From Arabidopsis thaliana (lineage: Eukaryota; Streptophyta; Magnoliopsida; Brassicales; Brassicaceae): a DNA stretch of 64,000 bases. Positions within the stretch are counted from its first letter, which is position 1; each line of letters starts with the position of its first letter. The stretch lies in contig NC_003076.8 of the NCBI RefSeq assembly GCF_000001735.4, positions 1,798,001 through 1,862,000 of the forward strand, read 5' to 3'. A model generated the notes under the pieces. It was not told where the DNA came from. It did no database searches and was given only the letters and a program-made list of their open reading frames with translations. Made by a program: the position numbers and the translations under genes. This document shows positions 11,940 through 22,024 of the stretch, piece after piece.

Positions 11940-12263
11940 ATGGGAAACAAGGACTCGAAAGGCTCTTCTTCTTCAACCAATCCGAAAGAGGAGATTGCTG
12001 CTGTACCTCAGCCTCAACAGTCACCACCGCAATTGATCCGAAAATCGCAACCACAGCAGCCATTACCACCACCTTCGTCTGAGATGCCTCTTCTCTATCC
12101 GTGTTACAAAAAAGAAGACTATGAGAAAATGAGCGAAGAGACAATCGATATGCTCTTAGCGACTTACGGAATCATGACAGTCCCTGGCGATTTAGCTGAC
12201 AAGAGAAAGTTTGCTTTTGAAACCTTTCGTTGGGATCATAAGAACAATCACCCCAAAGCTTAG
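11940..12263 (+). CDS. Small N-myristoylated-type plant protein of unknown function
   Basis: Single exon, 107 aa plus TAG. I chose the internal ATG at 11940 because it gives MGNKDSKG, which fits the N-myristoylation consensus MGxxxS; an in-frame ATG at 11916 exists upstream. The first half is low complexity: Ser run, then Pro/Gln-rich QPQQSPPQL and QPQQPLPPPSS. The second half is compact: PLLYPCYKKEDYEKMSEETI, then LLATYGI and GDLADKRKFAFETFRWDH. This half resembles the short plant domain that I recall as DUF7722, but I am not certain of the family number. No function is known to me. Probably At5g06010. Confidence 0.7.
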   Translation: MGNKDSKGSSSSTNPKEEIAAVPQPQQSPPQLIRKSQPQQPLPPPSSEMPLLYPCYKKEDYEKMSEETIDMLLATYGIMTVPGDLADKRKFAFETFRWDHKNNHPKA

Positions 12264-13890
12264 CAACTACTTGTCTAGTATAATGAAACTAACGTTTTAT
12301 GATTGGACCTAAACACATTCATAATTCGTTCATTAACACAAGAAAATATAAATCAAAATGCTAGTACTTGTACAATATCGAATATTTTAATCACTTTAAC
12401 ATCTCTTGAACAAGTTTCAGAAAAAATTGTTAAGACTAAAAGGCCCTAATTTTACCAAAATAATTATATTTTATTTTGAGTTTTGCCAAAGGTCCAAAAA
12501 TGAATTGAGCCGGAACTGTATCCAATATGGAACATAGTTTTTACAAAATTATAGTTTTACAAAATTTAAACTATATCCAACATGGAACAAAGTTTAAACC
12601 CGCGGGCCTAATGGGTTTTATAAAATTTAAACGGATAGCCGGTTTTAGAAATCATAGTTTTTTTTTTTTTTGACAAAGTTTTTTTCTTTAAACTTGTTAA
12701 TCTGAGACAATTTAATTCTTTGAAGAATATATGAAAACACTAAATTAATCATGAACTTTTACTATACTAAAAAAATAAAGAGATCTTCAATCTTCAATGG
12801 TGGAAACTGAAAAGTCTTTTTTTTTACTTTAAAATTTAATTTAATTAGTTAAGTAAAGAATAAATAAAAATACCAAATAAAAATCGTGAACTTTATTTTT
12901 AATGTTATAGTTTGATATCCACTGTTAAAACATGAAAAAGATTGTACCAAAACCCATAGTTTCTATGAAATAATATCAAAACGGGCCTAAAAGGATTTAA
13001 ATGGATCAATGCAAATTTAATGGATTTAAAGAGCAAAACTTAACGGAAATGGGCTTTAATAGGCTTAAATATTTTTTGGTTAAACGGGCCGGGCTTAAAC
13101 GGGCCGATCTGCCTGTTATAACATCACTAAACAAAATTATGGACTGCAACAACAATAATGTCTTCTTTTGCTTAGAAGCGATTTGAAACTTTTTAAGTAG
13201 TTATGATGTATTTATTTTCTGTAGATTGCTTTGATCTATTTTTTGTAATTTTTGTAATTCTGTCAAAAATAAAATAGTATAAAATTTAACCTTTTACTAA
13301 AAAGAAAAAAAACAAGATCTTGTGAGATAAAAGTATTAAAAAAAGTCTCATACAAAAAAAAAATTAAACTAAAAGTTTGTGTCAGACTTAATTAAGGCAA
13401 TGTGGTGCTCACTTGAAGAAACTAAATCCTATTTTAATTAATAAAAGCAAATAAATAAACTAAGATGGATGTAGTATGCCACACGTCCAATACCAATGTT
13501 TATCTTTGTAATATAAGGATTCTATGATTTTGGTTATTTTTAAAAATGTATATCTTTATAAATCAATTTAAAATCTCTTGAGGTTTTGCTAATTTAGGTT
13601 ATTATAAGTAAATAAATATAACTATTTTTAAGCTACTATGTTACTATTTTTTATTTTCCTTATTAGTGAAATTTGTAGGATTTTCACACATGTTAAGAAA
13701 ACATATTAAAAAAAAATATTTTTGTGATTTACAATTTGCAATAACTCTAAATTAATAGTACTCAAATATGTTTTTTTCAAAATTTATAACTCATCAATAA
13801 TAACTAATAAATATTGCATAGAAAACTTAAAATATTTTTTTGGAAACTAATTTTTTTTTTAGAAAATAAAATAATAAGGAACAAAGAGAG
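12264..13890. other. AT-rich intergenic region with degraded repeat sequence
   Basis: No gene is visible in about 1.6 kb. From 12510 to 12600 a short unit is duplicated (TATCCAATATGGAACATAGTTT and TATCCAACATGGAACAAAGT). Between 12598 and 13115 there are GC-rich islands typical of old plant DNA transposon ends, CCCGCGGGCCTAATGGGTTT at the left and CGGGCCGGGCTTAAACGGGC at the right. I could not define termini or a target duplication, so this is only a suspected transposon relic. Confidence 0.35.
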
Positions 13891-13898
13891 TATAAATT
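13891..13898 (+). promoter_or_regulatory. Candidate TATA box of the first S-protein homologue
   Basis: TATAAATT lies 47 bp before the ATG at 13938, which would make a very short leader. Position and sequence fit a TATA box but are not proof. Confidence 0.35.
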
Positions 13899-13937
13899 AT
13901 GAACTATTGAAGATAATGATATCAATAACACATCATA

Positions 13938-14393
13938 ATGATAAACAGCTCATCTAAAAAAAATCTCATATCCACCTTCTCCTCAATGTTTACAATCTGT
14001 ATAGTGATGATATTTGTGACATGCTATGAAACGTTTCAACAAGATGGAGAACCATTTCCAATTAGAGGTCCTCTTACGAGGATCACGGTTAAAAACAATA
14101 ACGATTATTTGCTTGGAATCCACTGTAAATCTAAAGATGATGATCTCGGTTTCCATATTCACAAAGAGGGTGAATTATATGGTTGGAAATTTCATGTAAA
14201 TTTTCAGAATTCAACACTATATTTCTGTGGATTTAGCCAAGGACAAGATAATAAAGGCGTGTTCGACATAGACAGGGCGGAAAGAGATTTTTATAGATGT
14301 AGAAATTGTACATGGAATGCAAAAAAAGATAGTCTATATGGTTATAGCAACTTGCCTCAAACAGTTACATGGTTTTTTAAGTGGTTAAAATAG
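13938..14393 (+). CDS. S-protein homologue (plant self-incompatibility S1 family), secreted
   Basis: Single exon, 151 aa. A hydrophobic N-terminus (about residues 15-32, MFTICIVMIFVTCYETFQ) is a signal peptide. The mature part has the S1 pattern: LTRITVKNNNDYLLGIHCKS, DDDLGFHI, GWKFHVNF, STLYFCGF, and FYRCRNCTW. The cysteines in HCKS, YFCGF and the RCRNC cluster are those that form the two family disulfides. S1 is the stigma self-incompatibility protein of Papaver; Arabidopsis is self-compatible and has a large SPH family of small secreted proteins of mostly unknown role. First of three tandem copies (probably At5g06020). Confidence 0.85.
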   Translation: MINSSSKKNLISTFSSMFTICIVMIFVTCYETFQQDGEPFPIRGPLTRITVKNNNDYLLGIHCKSKDDDLGFHIHKEGELYGWKFHVNFQNSTLYFCGFSQGQDNKGVFDIDRAERDFYRCRNCTWNAKKDSLYGYSNLPQTVTWFFKWLK

Positions 14394-15918
14394 TACTAAA
14401 TTGAATTATCATTGCAAATATAAATAAAATAATCTTTTAAGAACTGTATAAAATTTGCATATTATGTTGTTAACCTAAAATAAAAACTTGTTGTCGAGCA
14501 TATTAGAGCAAGTTTTAGTAAGAGAGCAAATAAGAGATGTGAGCCTTTAAAAGTATAAACTTTAAGAAGTGTCAATGGCTGTTTAACAAATCAGAAAACA
14601 AATAGTTAAGGATAGACTGAAAACAACTGATTTTCTTATATTTTCCTTCTGATTTTCTTATATTTTCCTTAATTATTTTTTATTTATATTTTTCTATATT
14701 TCTTTCTGATTTTCTTATATTTTCCTTCTGATTTTTCATATTGTTCTTCTGATTTTCTTATATTTTCCTTCTTTTTTTATATATTTTTTTTATAGACTTC
14801 ATAGCCAAACACTATATGTACATATGTAATCTTTTATCTGCTTATAGAAAACTGAACAATTTGGACCTAGTTGAAAAAAACAAAATTTTAAACAGGAAAG
14901 CCAAACATTACCGAACGATTACTCGAACCGATTATCTAACTTTGGTTACATTGGTTTTGAATGTGATTTTGGGTTGTTTAAAAGGATATTGAGTTGGGAC
15001 CGGGCATATTCCCGCCAGATAATTCTGAAGAATGTATTAAGAGCCTTCAGGATGTGATCTTCTTCTTAAAATTCTTTCCACAATCTTTTCTGCAATGATT
15101 TTATGACGGTGGCCGGAGATATTTTACCGGAGTTCCTGGAAGTAAAGAATTTACAAACTTTGAAGAAACTCATTACATTTTTTTTTCCTCTATGTAATCA
15201 GTGTTTGAGAGAGATAGAGAAACTATCTTTTGCTAGATAAGTTTCATGTGTTTGTTGGTTAAGCTCATATTATTTATATTTTTCTTGAATATTTCTTCTG
15301 TTTACTTATACGACATAAATTACATATGTACTTATAGTGTTTTCTAGAATCATTTACACAAGTGTTAGAAATCAATGTTATTATTTACACATGCATGCTG
15401 GAATCTAGCTAAAATATGTTTGTAACCTAAACTGTTTTTTATTATCAATGAAATAATTACAATTTAGTAAATAGAAATATGTATATACATATATATATAT
15501 ATTATGTGGATATACGAAGATGGTTTATTGTGAGAATTCAAAACCTTGAAAGTTTAAAATGAAAGTGATTGCCATCTTGAAAGTTCTTTATAGAATTTTC
15601 CCTATCAATTAATGTTATTTCAAAATATTAACTCTATGAAAGATAAAATTGGGAAGTATACTTGTTTTCGAGAAAAAATCTAGATTTTTGTGGGTTATTT
15701 GAACAACCTCCATATATTGTAGTTATGCAAATAAATCCAGTGATTTTTACCTAATTTAGTTTAATCAAGATAAATATAAATATTTATATATATATAAATA
15801 TTGGATTTACGAGGGTCCCCATAGCTTTTTATACCGGGAATTTTGGTTGTAAAATGTTGATATATATCACTCTAAAAAATTTATATATCACAAAAAAATC
15901 TATCACTAACTAACAATC
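14394..15918. other. Intergenic, AT-rich
   Basis: About 1.5 kb without a supported gene. It holds the 24-bp-unit minisatellite at 14627-14775 and a short TA/AT run near 15482-15502. The 300 bp before the next gene are duplicated upstream of the third S-protein copy. Confidence 0.5.
14627..14775 (+). repeat. Imperfect minisatellite, unit about 24 bp
   Basis: The unit CTGATTTTCTTATATTTTCC plus TTCT recurs about five times with drift and one insertion of AT-rich sequence. The strand is strongly pyrimidine-biased. Confidence 0.75.
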
Positions 15919-16371
15919 ATGATAAACTCATCCAAAATCAATCTCTATTCTTATGTTTGCTCAATTTTCATTATGTCCATAGTTGTGATATCTTTGATAT
16001 GTTCAGAAGCTCTTCAAATTCAACAAGCTAAAGAACCATTTCGAGGTCATCTTACGAGAGTCACGATTCAAAATTATAATGACTATCTTCTTGCAATTCA
16101 TTGTAAATCAAGAGATGATGATTTAGGCTTTCACATACTTGCTAAAGGTGAACTTTTTGGTTGGAAGTTTCATGTTAATTTTCGTTATTCGACGCTCTGT
16201 TTTTGTGGTTTTAGCCAAAGACAAATAAATAAAGGTGTGTTTATAATTTATGTAGCATCTAGAGATTTTTATAGATGTGCAAACTGTACATGGAAAGCTG
16301 AGAAAGATGGTTTTCATGGATATGGTGATATTCCTACTAGAGGTTATTTATTTTATAATTGGTTAAACTAA
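15919..16371 (+). CDS. S-protein homologue (self-incompatibility S1 family), secreted
   Basis: Single exon, 150 aa plus TAA. The signal peptide is hydrophobic through IFIMSIVVISLICSEALQ. The mature protein repeats the family pattern: HLTRVTIQNYNDYLLAIHCKS, DDDLGFHI, GWKFHVNF, STLCFCGF and FYRCANCTW. It is closely related to the copy at 13938 and almost identical over the first 70 residues to the broken copy at 17128, so the pair 2/3 is the younger duplication. It has one extra Cys (STLCFCGF). Probably At5g06030; no function is established. Confidence 0.85.
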   Translation: MINSSKINLYSYVCSIFIMSIVVISLICSEALQIQQAKEPFRGHLTRVTIQNYNDYLLAIHCKSRDDDLGFHILAKGELFGWKFHVNFRYSTLCFCGFSQRQINKGVFIIYVASRDFYRCANCTWKAEKDGFHGYGDIPTRGYLFYNWLN

Positions 16372-17127
16372 TATAATATTGAGTTATTTAAGAAGAAAAC
16401 AAATGTAATGCAATTTTTTAAAAGATAAATAAAAGTATAATCTATCAATATTATTATTATTATTATTTCTTTTGTGACAACAATTTCTAAAATTCTTGGT
16501 TAACCTTGTCTTGGTCCAGTGGTAAAGGAGAGAAAAATCTTTGCCACCTTAATTCGAGTAGCATCGGCCACCAGGGTTCGAATTCTAACACTATTTTTTT
16601 GGGCTTCATGATTAGTTTTGAGCTTAGAAAACCTTTATAATCATATATCTGAGTTATCAAAAAAAAAAGTGTTCCTCTTCCCAAACACTTCAGCGACAAT
16701 TAGAACCTTGAACTCAACATTTATTAATTAACTTGAAGAAAATAAAAAGGCCATGGAAAAACAAATTTATTCAGAGGAATGGATCTTCTTCTTGTGGATA
16801 ATAGGGTACAATTGGATTCTGAAACTTATGATTATCTTCAAAGTTATTTAGTGGAAACATCTATTCTTTTATAAACCAATTAAATTTATTTCAAAAATAT
16901 TAACTCTAAGAAAGATCAAATTTGGAAGTATAGTAGATTTGGAGAAAAAAACTTGATTATTGTTGGTTATTTAAAATTTCCATTTATTGTAATTATGAAT
17001 ATATATCTAGTGATTTTTTTGCCTGATTTAGGTTAATCAATATAATTATATATTTTATTTAAATGCTCATATATATCACTCTAAAAAAAAATTCATCTCC
17101 CAAAAAAGCTATCAATAACTAAAAATC
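16372..17127. other. Spacer between S-protein copies 2 and 3
   Basis: About 750 bp. It contains the SINE-like element (16500-16668) and the duplicated promoter-proximal block (from about 16890). No independent gene. Confidence 0.5.
16500..16668 (+). mobile_element. tRNA-derived SINE-like element
   Basis: TGGTCCAGTGG at 16512-16522 fits the Pol III A box TRGYnnARnnG, and GGTTCGAATTC near 16575-16585 is a B box with one or two departures, about 60 bp downstream. The element runs on for some 80 bp and ends in an A10 tail near 16659-16668. This is the structure of plant tRNA-derived SINEs. It is not a tRNA gene, since no acceptor or anticodon stem forms. I saw no clear target-site duplication. 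Confidence 0.55.
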
Positions 17128-17577
17128 ATGATAAACTCATCCATAATCAATCTCAATTCTTATGTCTGCTCAATTTTCATTATGTCCATAGTTGTGATAT
17201 CTTTGATATGTTCATTAGCTCTTCAAATTCAACAAGCTAAAGAACCACTTCGAAATCATCTTACGAGAGTCACGATTCAAAATGATAACGATTATCTTCT
17301 TGGAATCCAATGTAAACCAGGAGATGATGATTTAGGCTTTCACATTCTTACTAAAGGTAAACTATTTGGTTGAAAGTTTCATGTCTCTTTCCGTTATTCA
17401 ACGTTTTATTTCTGTGGTTTTAGCAAAGGAAAAATGAATAAAGACGTGTTCAAAATTTACAGAACGAATAGAGATTTTTTTATAGATATGCAAATTGTAC
17501 ATGAAAAGCTGAGAAAGATGGTCTTCACGAATATGGCTATATTCCTATATTATTTATTTTATAACTGGTTAAAGTAA
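17128..17577 (+). pseudogene. Decayed S-protein homologue (third tandem copy)
   Basis: Starts like copy 2 (MINSSIINLNSYVCSIFIMS, signal peptide intact) but TGA at 17371-17373 replaces the Trp codon of the conserved GWKFHV. Downstream the family sequence continues in frame (STFYFCGF), then two extra T in the T-run near 17475-17481 shift the frame. A second Trp-to-TGA change falls in the CTW motif, one conserved Cys of the RC-NC cluster is changed to Tyr, and a few bases are missing near the end. An 81-residue product could still be made, but it lacks all the conserved C-terminal half, so I call it a pseudogene. Confidence 0.8.
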
Positions 17578-17714
17578 TATAAAATTAAATTATTTTATAT
17601 TAATCCCTAAATGTAAATAAAAATGTAATGCAGTTGCTTAATCCCTAAATTATAAATAAAAGTACTATAACCTATGAATATTATTACTATTATTTATTTT
17701 GTCACAAAAGAAAC

Positions 17715-18440
17715 TAGGCCTAGGCCTAGGCATTCGGTGAAATCGAAAATAACCGAACCGAGGAAACCGAATGTTTCTATCGGCCCCGAGAATTAGAGAC
17801 GTCCAAAACCGATCGGCAAAACTAATTTAGGAATTCGTTTCCGATTTGGTTCGGTTCGGCGAGCTAAAACCAATCGGTTATTCGTTTTTTTTCTTTGTTA
17901 CCCCTTTTTCATAGTTCTTCTCCTTCACAGATCTGTTGCTCTGTTTTTCATCATGCAGCCACGTGAAACAGAAGATGGCACGTAGAATACGATTAACAAA
18001 AACCCTAATATTTAATATGGATGAGCTTTGCACTTGAAATATAAATAAACAATCTAAAGCCCAGCCCATATTATTATAACAGTTTTTTAGAACCCATCAA
18101 AACAAACTCACATTTAAAATTAAAAAAAGTAAAGCCCAGAAACTTATATTTTCATGGGCTTGTTATTTTAGTTGTAAAATATGTTAAACAGGCTTGTAAA
18201 TTGTTTTGCGGGCTTGTTTTCAATTTTGGTTAACCGAAAACCCCGAATAAACCGAGATAAATAAAATTTTGAGTCGATTTAGAAGTGATTTTAAAGCATG
18301 TAACCGACTCGAATAAACAGAGTACCGAACCGAACCGAATCAAATGTTTATTCGGTCAATTCGGCAGGATTTTGAAATAACCATAAAATCAAAAACCGAA
18401 TAAATCCGAATAATCGGAATTAACCGATTTCCCAGACCTA
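17715..18440. mobile_element. Non-autonomous hAT-type element with 8-bp target duplication
   Basis: The 726-bp element begins TAGGCCTAGGCCTAGGCATT and ends CGATTTCCCAGACCTA, whose reverse complement TAGGTCTGGGAAATCG is an imperfect inverted copy of the left end. It is flanked exactly by AAAGAAAC at 17707-17714 and again at 18441-18448, an 8-bp direct repeat as made by hAT transposases. Inside both ends are many CCGAA/TTCGG motifs in both orientations (for example CCGAACCGA and TTCGGTTCGG), the usual subterminal repeats. No transposase reading frame is present, so it must be moved in trans. Confidence 0.75.
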
Positions 18441-18779
18441 AAAGAAACTATCGTCACTTGTCTAAAGTTCGGGAAAACGGCATATTCCACAAGGATTGAC
18501 AGAAACTAAAACTACGTCGTTTAGTTAAGATCAATTATTTCTAAAATGACATTTCCAAGGTTTCGAATACGAATTAGAAATGCAAGCCCAACACCATTAT
18601 GCTACGACAACTTTTATGACCTTCACATACGTAAATATATATAGATATATATAAATTTGTCGTCTTCTTCTTCCGATTTTGTTATCCTAGTCAGCTACAT
18701 TTTAACACTTTAACTAACGCGTGGAATACGCAGTTTTCCCTCAAAAATTTCCTCTTTCGTTAACTTGTGTGTCATAAAA

Positions 18780-21320
18780 TCTATTAATTATATAGTTATA
18801 AAGAAGAGTGTTGGTCCAGTCCATCTCAAAGTTTGAGCTCCGTGGACCGCTCGTCGGGCCTGATAGGTGGTGGTATCACACGCAGCTGTGCACATCATCA
18901 ACAAATACCCTTCCACAGCAATAAAATCTCAGGTTTACACTGTGGGTCTTTCTCGTCAAGTCTATGTTCTTGCTTTCAATTCAATCTTTCCAATCGGGTC
19001 TAGAATGACAATTTATAGTTTTTTCTATCTACTGAATTAAAGACCCGCCACGCCGGGCTATAAGATACAACTGTTGTACTACACTAGAGTGAAGTTGTGA
19101 AGTTCTCGAACAGACCCTTCCAAAGATCCGCCCGGTTCAACTTGAGTACTCCTGGAAGAGGCTAGATATCTCCGACATGGACCCGGTGAAATTGAATTCT
19201 CCGCCACTTAGACTGATGTGGAAAATTGATCCCCCAATTGATAGGTTTATTTCGCACTTTAGAAAAAGTTTGGAAAGAAAAGTAGACGGAACTGGCCAAC
19301 CGCTGCTTATCACAATCTCTGGTGCCGGTGGATCGTCAAAATATTGGAAAGAAGTTAGGGGATTCCGGCGCGGATGATCTGTCTTAGAGGGCGCGGATGA
19401 TCTCCTCCCACGTGAGGGCGAAGTCATGACTCGACGAGGCCAATCACGAACGCTACAGGTGTGGGAGCGATCCTGGTCAGGGAAGGCTAAGACGGCGCCT
19501 CGCATATGGGTAGCACTACTCGTACTATCTTGAATGTTGCATAACAGTTAGAGGCCTAGCTAGCATTAGTTTGAGCAGCTAGCCGAAAATCGGACACCAA
19601 ATTATTGTAGACTGCCCTGCCGGAAGAAAAGTAATTAAGTTAAAGAGTGTCGAGTAGGAGGAGTCAGCTTATTCTATAGATACTGTAAAAGCCAACTCAT
19701 GTAGGTTATTTAACTTCACATATAGCCCATCAGCTTGTGACTTCTTACAAAATAACAACGGGGGATCCTTTATCCCCCTGTCTTAGGAATCACTTCCCCT
19801 TCATTGAAAACGTCCTATCCATCGTCTCGCAAAGAGACGCCCAAGATTTATAGCAAGTTTTGACTTGAGCGCTGCCACCGATCGGTGGCCCGTTCCAAAT
19901 GTAAAAATTTTAAAATCATAACTTTTTCAAAAAACCCCAAAAATTTATCATCTACTACTTTTACAATTTCATGATCTCTTTCAAACGTTTCGTCTTTACT
20001 CTCTATAAATAAAATAAAAATCCTACATTGAAAAATTTACACATTCTCATTAATCATCATCGACATAGGCACACGGCGACTCCATCATTCTCTCCCATTA
20101 AAAAAAATATTCAGGTAAAAACTTTTAAAAAAAAGTTTTTTTTTTCTTTTTTTCAATTGGTAGGAGGTTAATTCCCAATCAATTTTAGGTTTAAGCATAT
20201 ATAGAAAAAGAAAAAAAAAAACTCAAATTCATCCATTTTTTTTGTGTTTTTAAATTTTTTCTTTAAATGATATAGGAGTGTAGATGAAAAAATTAAAGCC
20301 ATTTTCCAAAAAACAATTGATATGCATGAAAATCCTGGAAATGAGATTCATTTAATTTGTTGTCTATATCTCACTTACTAATCTTCTCCTTTTTGTAATT
20401 CCAAACCCTTTTTATTACTTTAGGTTAGTCACTTACTCTCGGCTCTCTCTTTTCTTAGCTCTGTTTTTTATATCTAAAATAACTTTTTAAAATTGTTGTG
20501 CTTGATTTGCAGAGATTTGGAGAAAAACATGATTGTTGAAAGTTTCTTATAATTTGGAGAAGTACTATCTCAAGTTTGTTAAATTAGTTTATAATTCAAG
20601 AGTTTTAGAAAACCATATTTTTTCCTTCATTTTTGTGTGTATAGGAAAACATACATTTTTTTAACATAGATCATTTCTCATGTGTCTCAAGACAAATAGA
20701 TCTACAAGGTCAAGCAATCATATTTCTTTTATTTTCAGTCATCTTCTTAGGCTAACTCAATTTCGGAAAGGAGATTTATAGGACCGGACAAGAAGAATAT
20801 ACAGTAAAGCTAAACAAACAAACAGAGACCAAACTGAATATAGTGAAGAAGAATAATGAAAGAACAAATTTTACCGCATGTTTTTTTTTTCTTTTGTCAA
20901 TCTACCGCAGGCCATAATGTGACTCTTATATTGGCTTATGATAGATTTTTGTATGCTAACTCATTTAGCAAATCGAAGTATTTTTAGTTTAATTCTTTAA
21001 TGTCTTATAACAACTTCATTAATGAATTTAAATCACAAATTAAAGTTACAATTAAATCAGTTTTAAGAAAATAAACCATTTTAATATAAAGTTTATTGTA
21101 GAAAACTGGAACTTCTAGATTAATGTTTGTTAATCCAATGGAATTTTACATAGTTCATCATTAACGAATGTGTATGTATATATTATCTTTTAAATCCAAA
21201 CATTTATAAGTAAAATATTGCATGTAATTAATTTGATATAAATCTAATTATCCAAAATGCTATCATATAAATAATACCAATCTAATTTTTTTCCCGTACG
21301 TCGTACGGGTGGAATACTAG
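18780..21320 (+). mobile_element. Helitron-like element (ATREP type), about 2.5 kb
   Basis: The 3' end is well supported: a 7-bp hairpin CCCGTAC-GTC-GTACGGG at 21293-21309, then 11 bp, then terminal CTAG at 21317-21320 followed by T, as in Arabidopsis ATREP Helitrons. A matching 5' end, TCTATTAATTATATAG preceded by A, starts at 18780, so the insertion would lie between A and T as expected. There is no terminal inverted repeat or target duplication. No Rep/helicase frame is visible, so it is non-autonomous. The 5' boundary is the weaker of the two; another TC site could be the true end. Confidence 0.55.
18930..19890. other. Organelle-like (probably mitochondrial) sequence inside the Helitron-like element
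   Basis: Base composition jumps from AT-rich to near 45-50% GC, and the style (CTGCCCTGCCGGAAGAAAAG, GGAGTCAGCTTATTCTATAG, CTTCCCCTTCATTGAAAACG) resembles plant mitochondrial DNA. It includes a 66-codon open frame at 19177-19377, extendable upstream without stop to about 19095 but without a recognised family. I cannot align it to the mitochondrial genome here, so the origin is inference. Confidence 0.4.
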
Positions 21321-21374
21321 TTCTATAATAATTCAACAAAACATTATTACTAATTATTTGGATTAATAGGTTTA

Positions 21375-21772
21375 ATGGCGGACATCGAGAATCCACCAGT
21401 GTGTAGGATTTGTCTAGACAAGGGAGATCTTATCCACCTCGGCTGTTTATGCCGGGATGATATGTCTCTTGTACATAAAAAATGTGCAGAGATATGATTC
21501 ACACAGCAAAATACTAGGTAAATTTATTTAATAAATTATATATATATATATATTAAAAATATTAATAACTATTTGATTAAATTTTTGAATTACAAGATTT
21601 GCGAGATTTGCAGCACCGAAGCTGCAAACATTCACGATTTCGTCACATTGCGATTTCGGCTTCCTCGAGAGTTATTATTTTTTAATTTTTATATTTTTGT
21701 AATTTTTATCTTTTTCTGTTTATTTTTTTTTGTGTTGTTTCATTTTCGTATTATAACTATTCAGATGTGATT
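21375..21772 (+). pseudogene. RING-CH (MARCH-type) ubiquitin ligase remnant
   Basis: Translation from ATG 21375 gives PPVCRICLDKGDLIHLGCLC then VHKKCAE, matching the first six ligands of a C4HC3 RING-CH finger (C-x2-C, C-x-C, H-x2-C). TGA at 21495-21497 stands where the family has Trp. After a possible intron (donor near 21518) a second block encodes the last C-x2-C pair (ICEICSTEAANIHDF) and a hydrophobic tail ending TGA at 21768-21770. The junction is off by a base in the canonical reading. The finger is broken by the stop, so I treat it as a pseudogene. It lies just after the Helitron-like element. Confidence 0.6.
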
Positions 21773-21779
21773 GTAAACT

Positions 21780-21987
21780 TATTTTCTTAAACGTGAAAAT
21801 TGGATTTATACATAATGTGACTGAAAAAAGGTTGAAAACATCATTTCTTAAATTGCGTAAAATTTATATTTTTAAAATTTTTAAAACTATAATTAGTTAA
21901 TAATAATTCGATCCGTAGACGGTTTGTCCGCTCCGACCACCGTAACAATTCAAAACCGAAGAAAATTGTTTATACGAATCTATTCCG

Positions 21988-22024
<37 letters not shown>

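Larger units (their letters stand above)
15620..17660 (+). repeat. Tandem segmental duplication carrying S-protein copies 2 and 3
   Basis: The blocks about 15620-16450 and 16890-17690 align over upstream sequence (TATTAACTCTA.GAAAGAT.AAAT..GGAAGTATA; GTGATTTTT..CCT.ATTTAG.TTAATCAA), the reading frame, and the 3' flank ending in repeated TTATTA. The spacing between the two start codons is 1209 bp. The SINE-like element sits between the copies. Confidence 0.75.

Noticed and set aside
16500-16600. Functional tRNA gene
   Set aside because: A- and B-box-like motifs are present, but no acceptor, D or anticodon stems form; the A-tail points to a SINE.
19177-19377. 66-codon open frame as a protein gene
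   Set aside because: It lies in organelle-like sequence inside a suspected mobile element, lacks a recognised family and promoter, and is short; I list the region only as inserted sequence.
21495-21497. TGA read as selenocysteine in the RING-CH frame
   Set aside because: Land plants lack the selenocysteine insertion machinery, and the family has Trp at this site, so a TGG-to-TGA loss is simpler.
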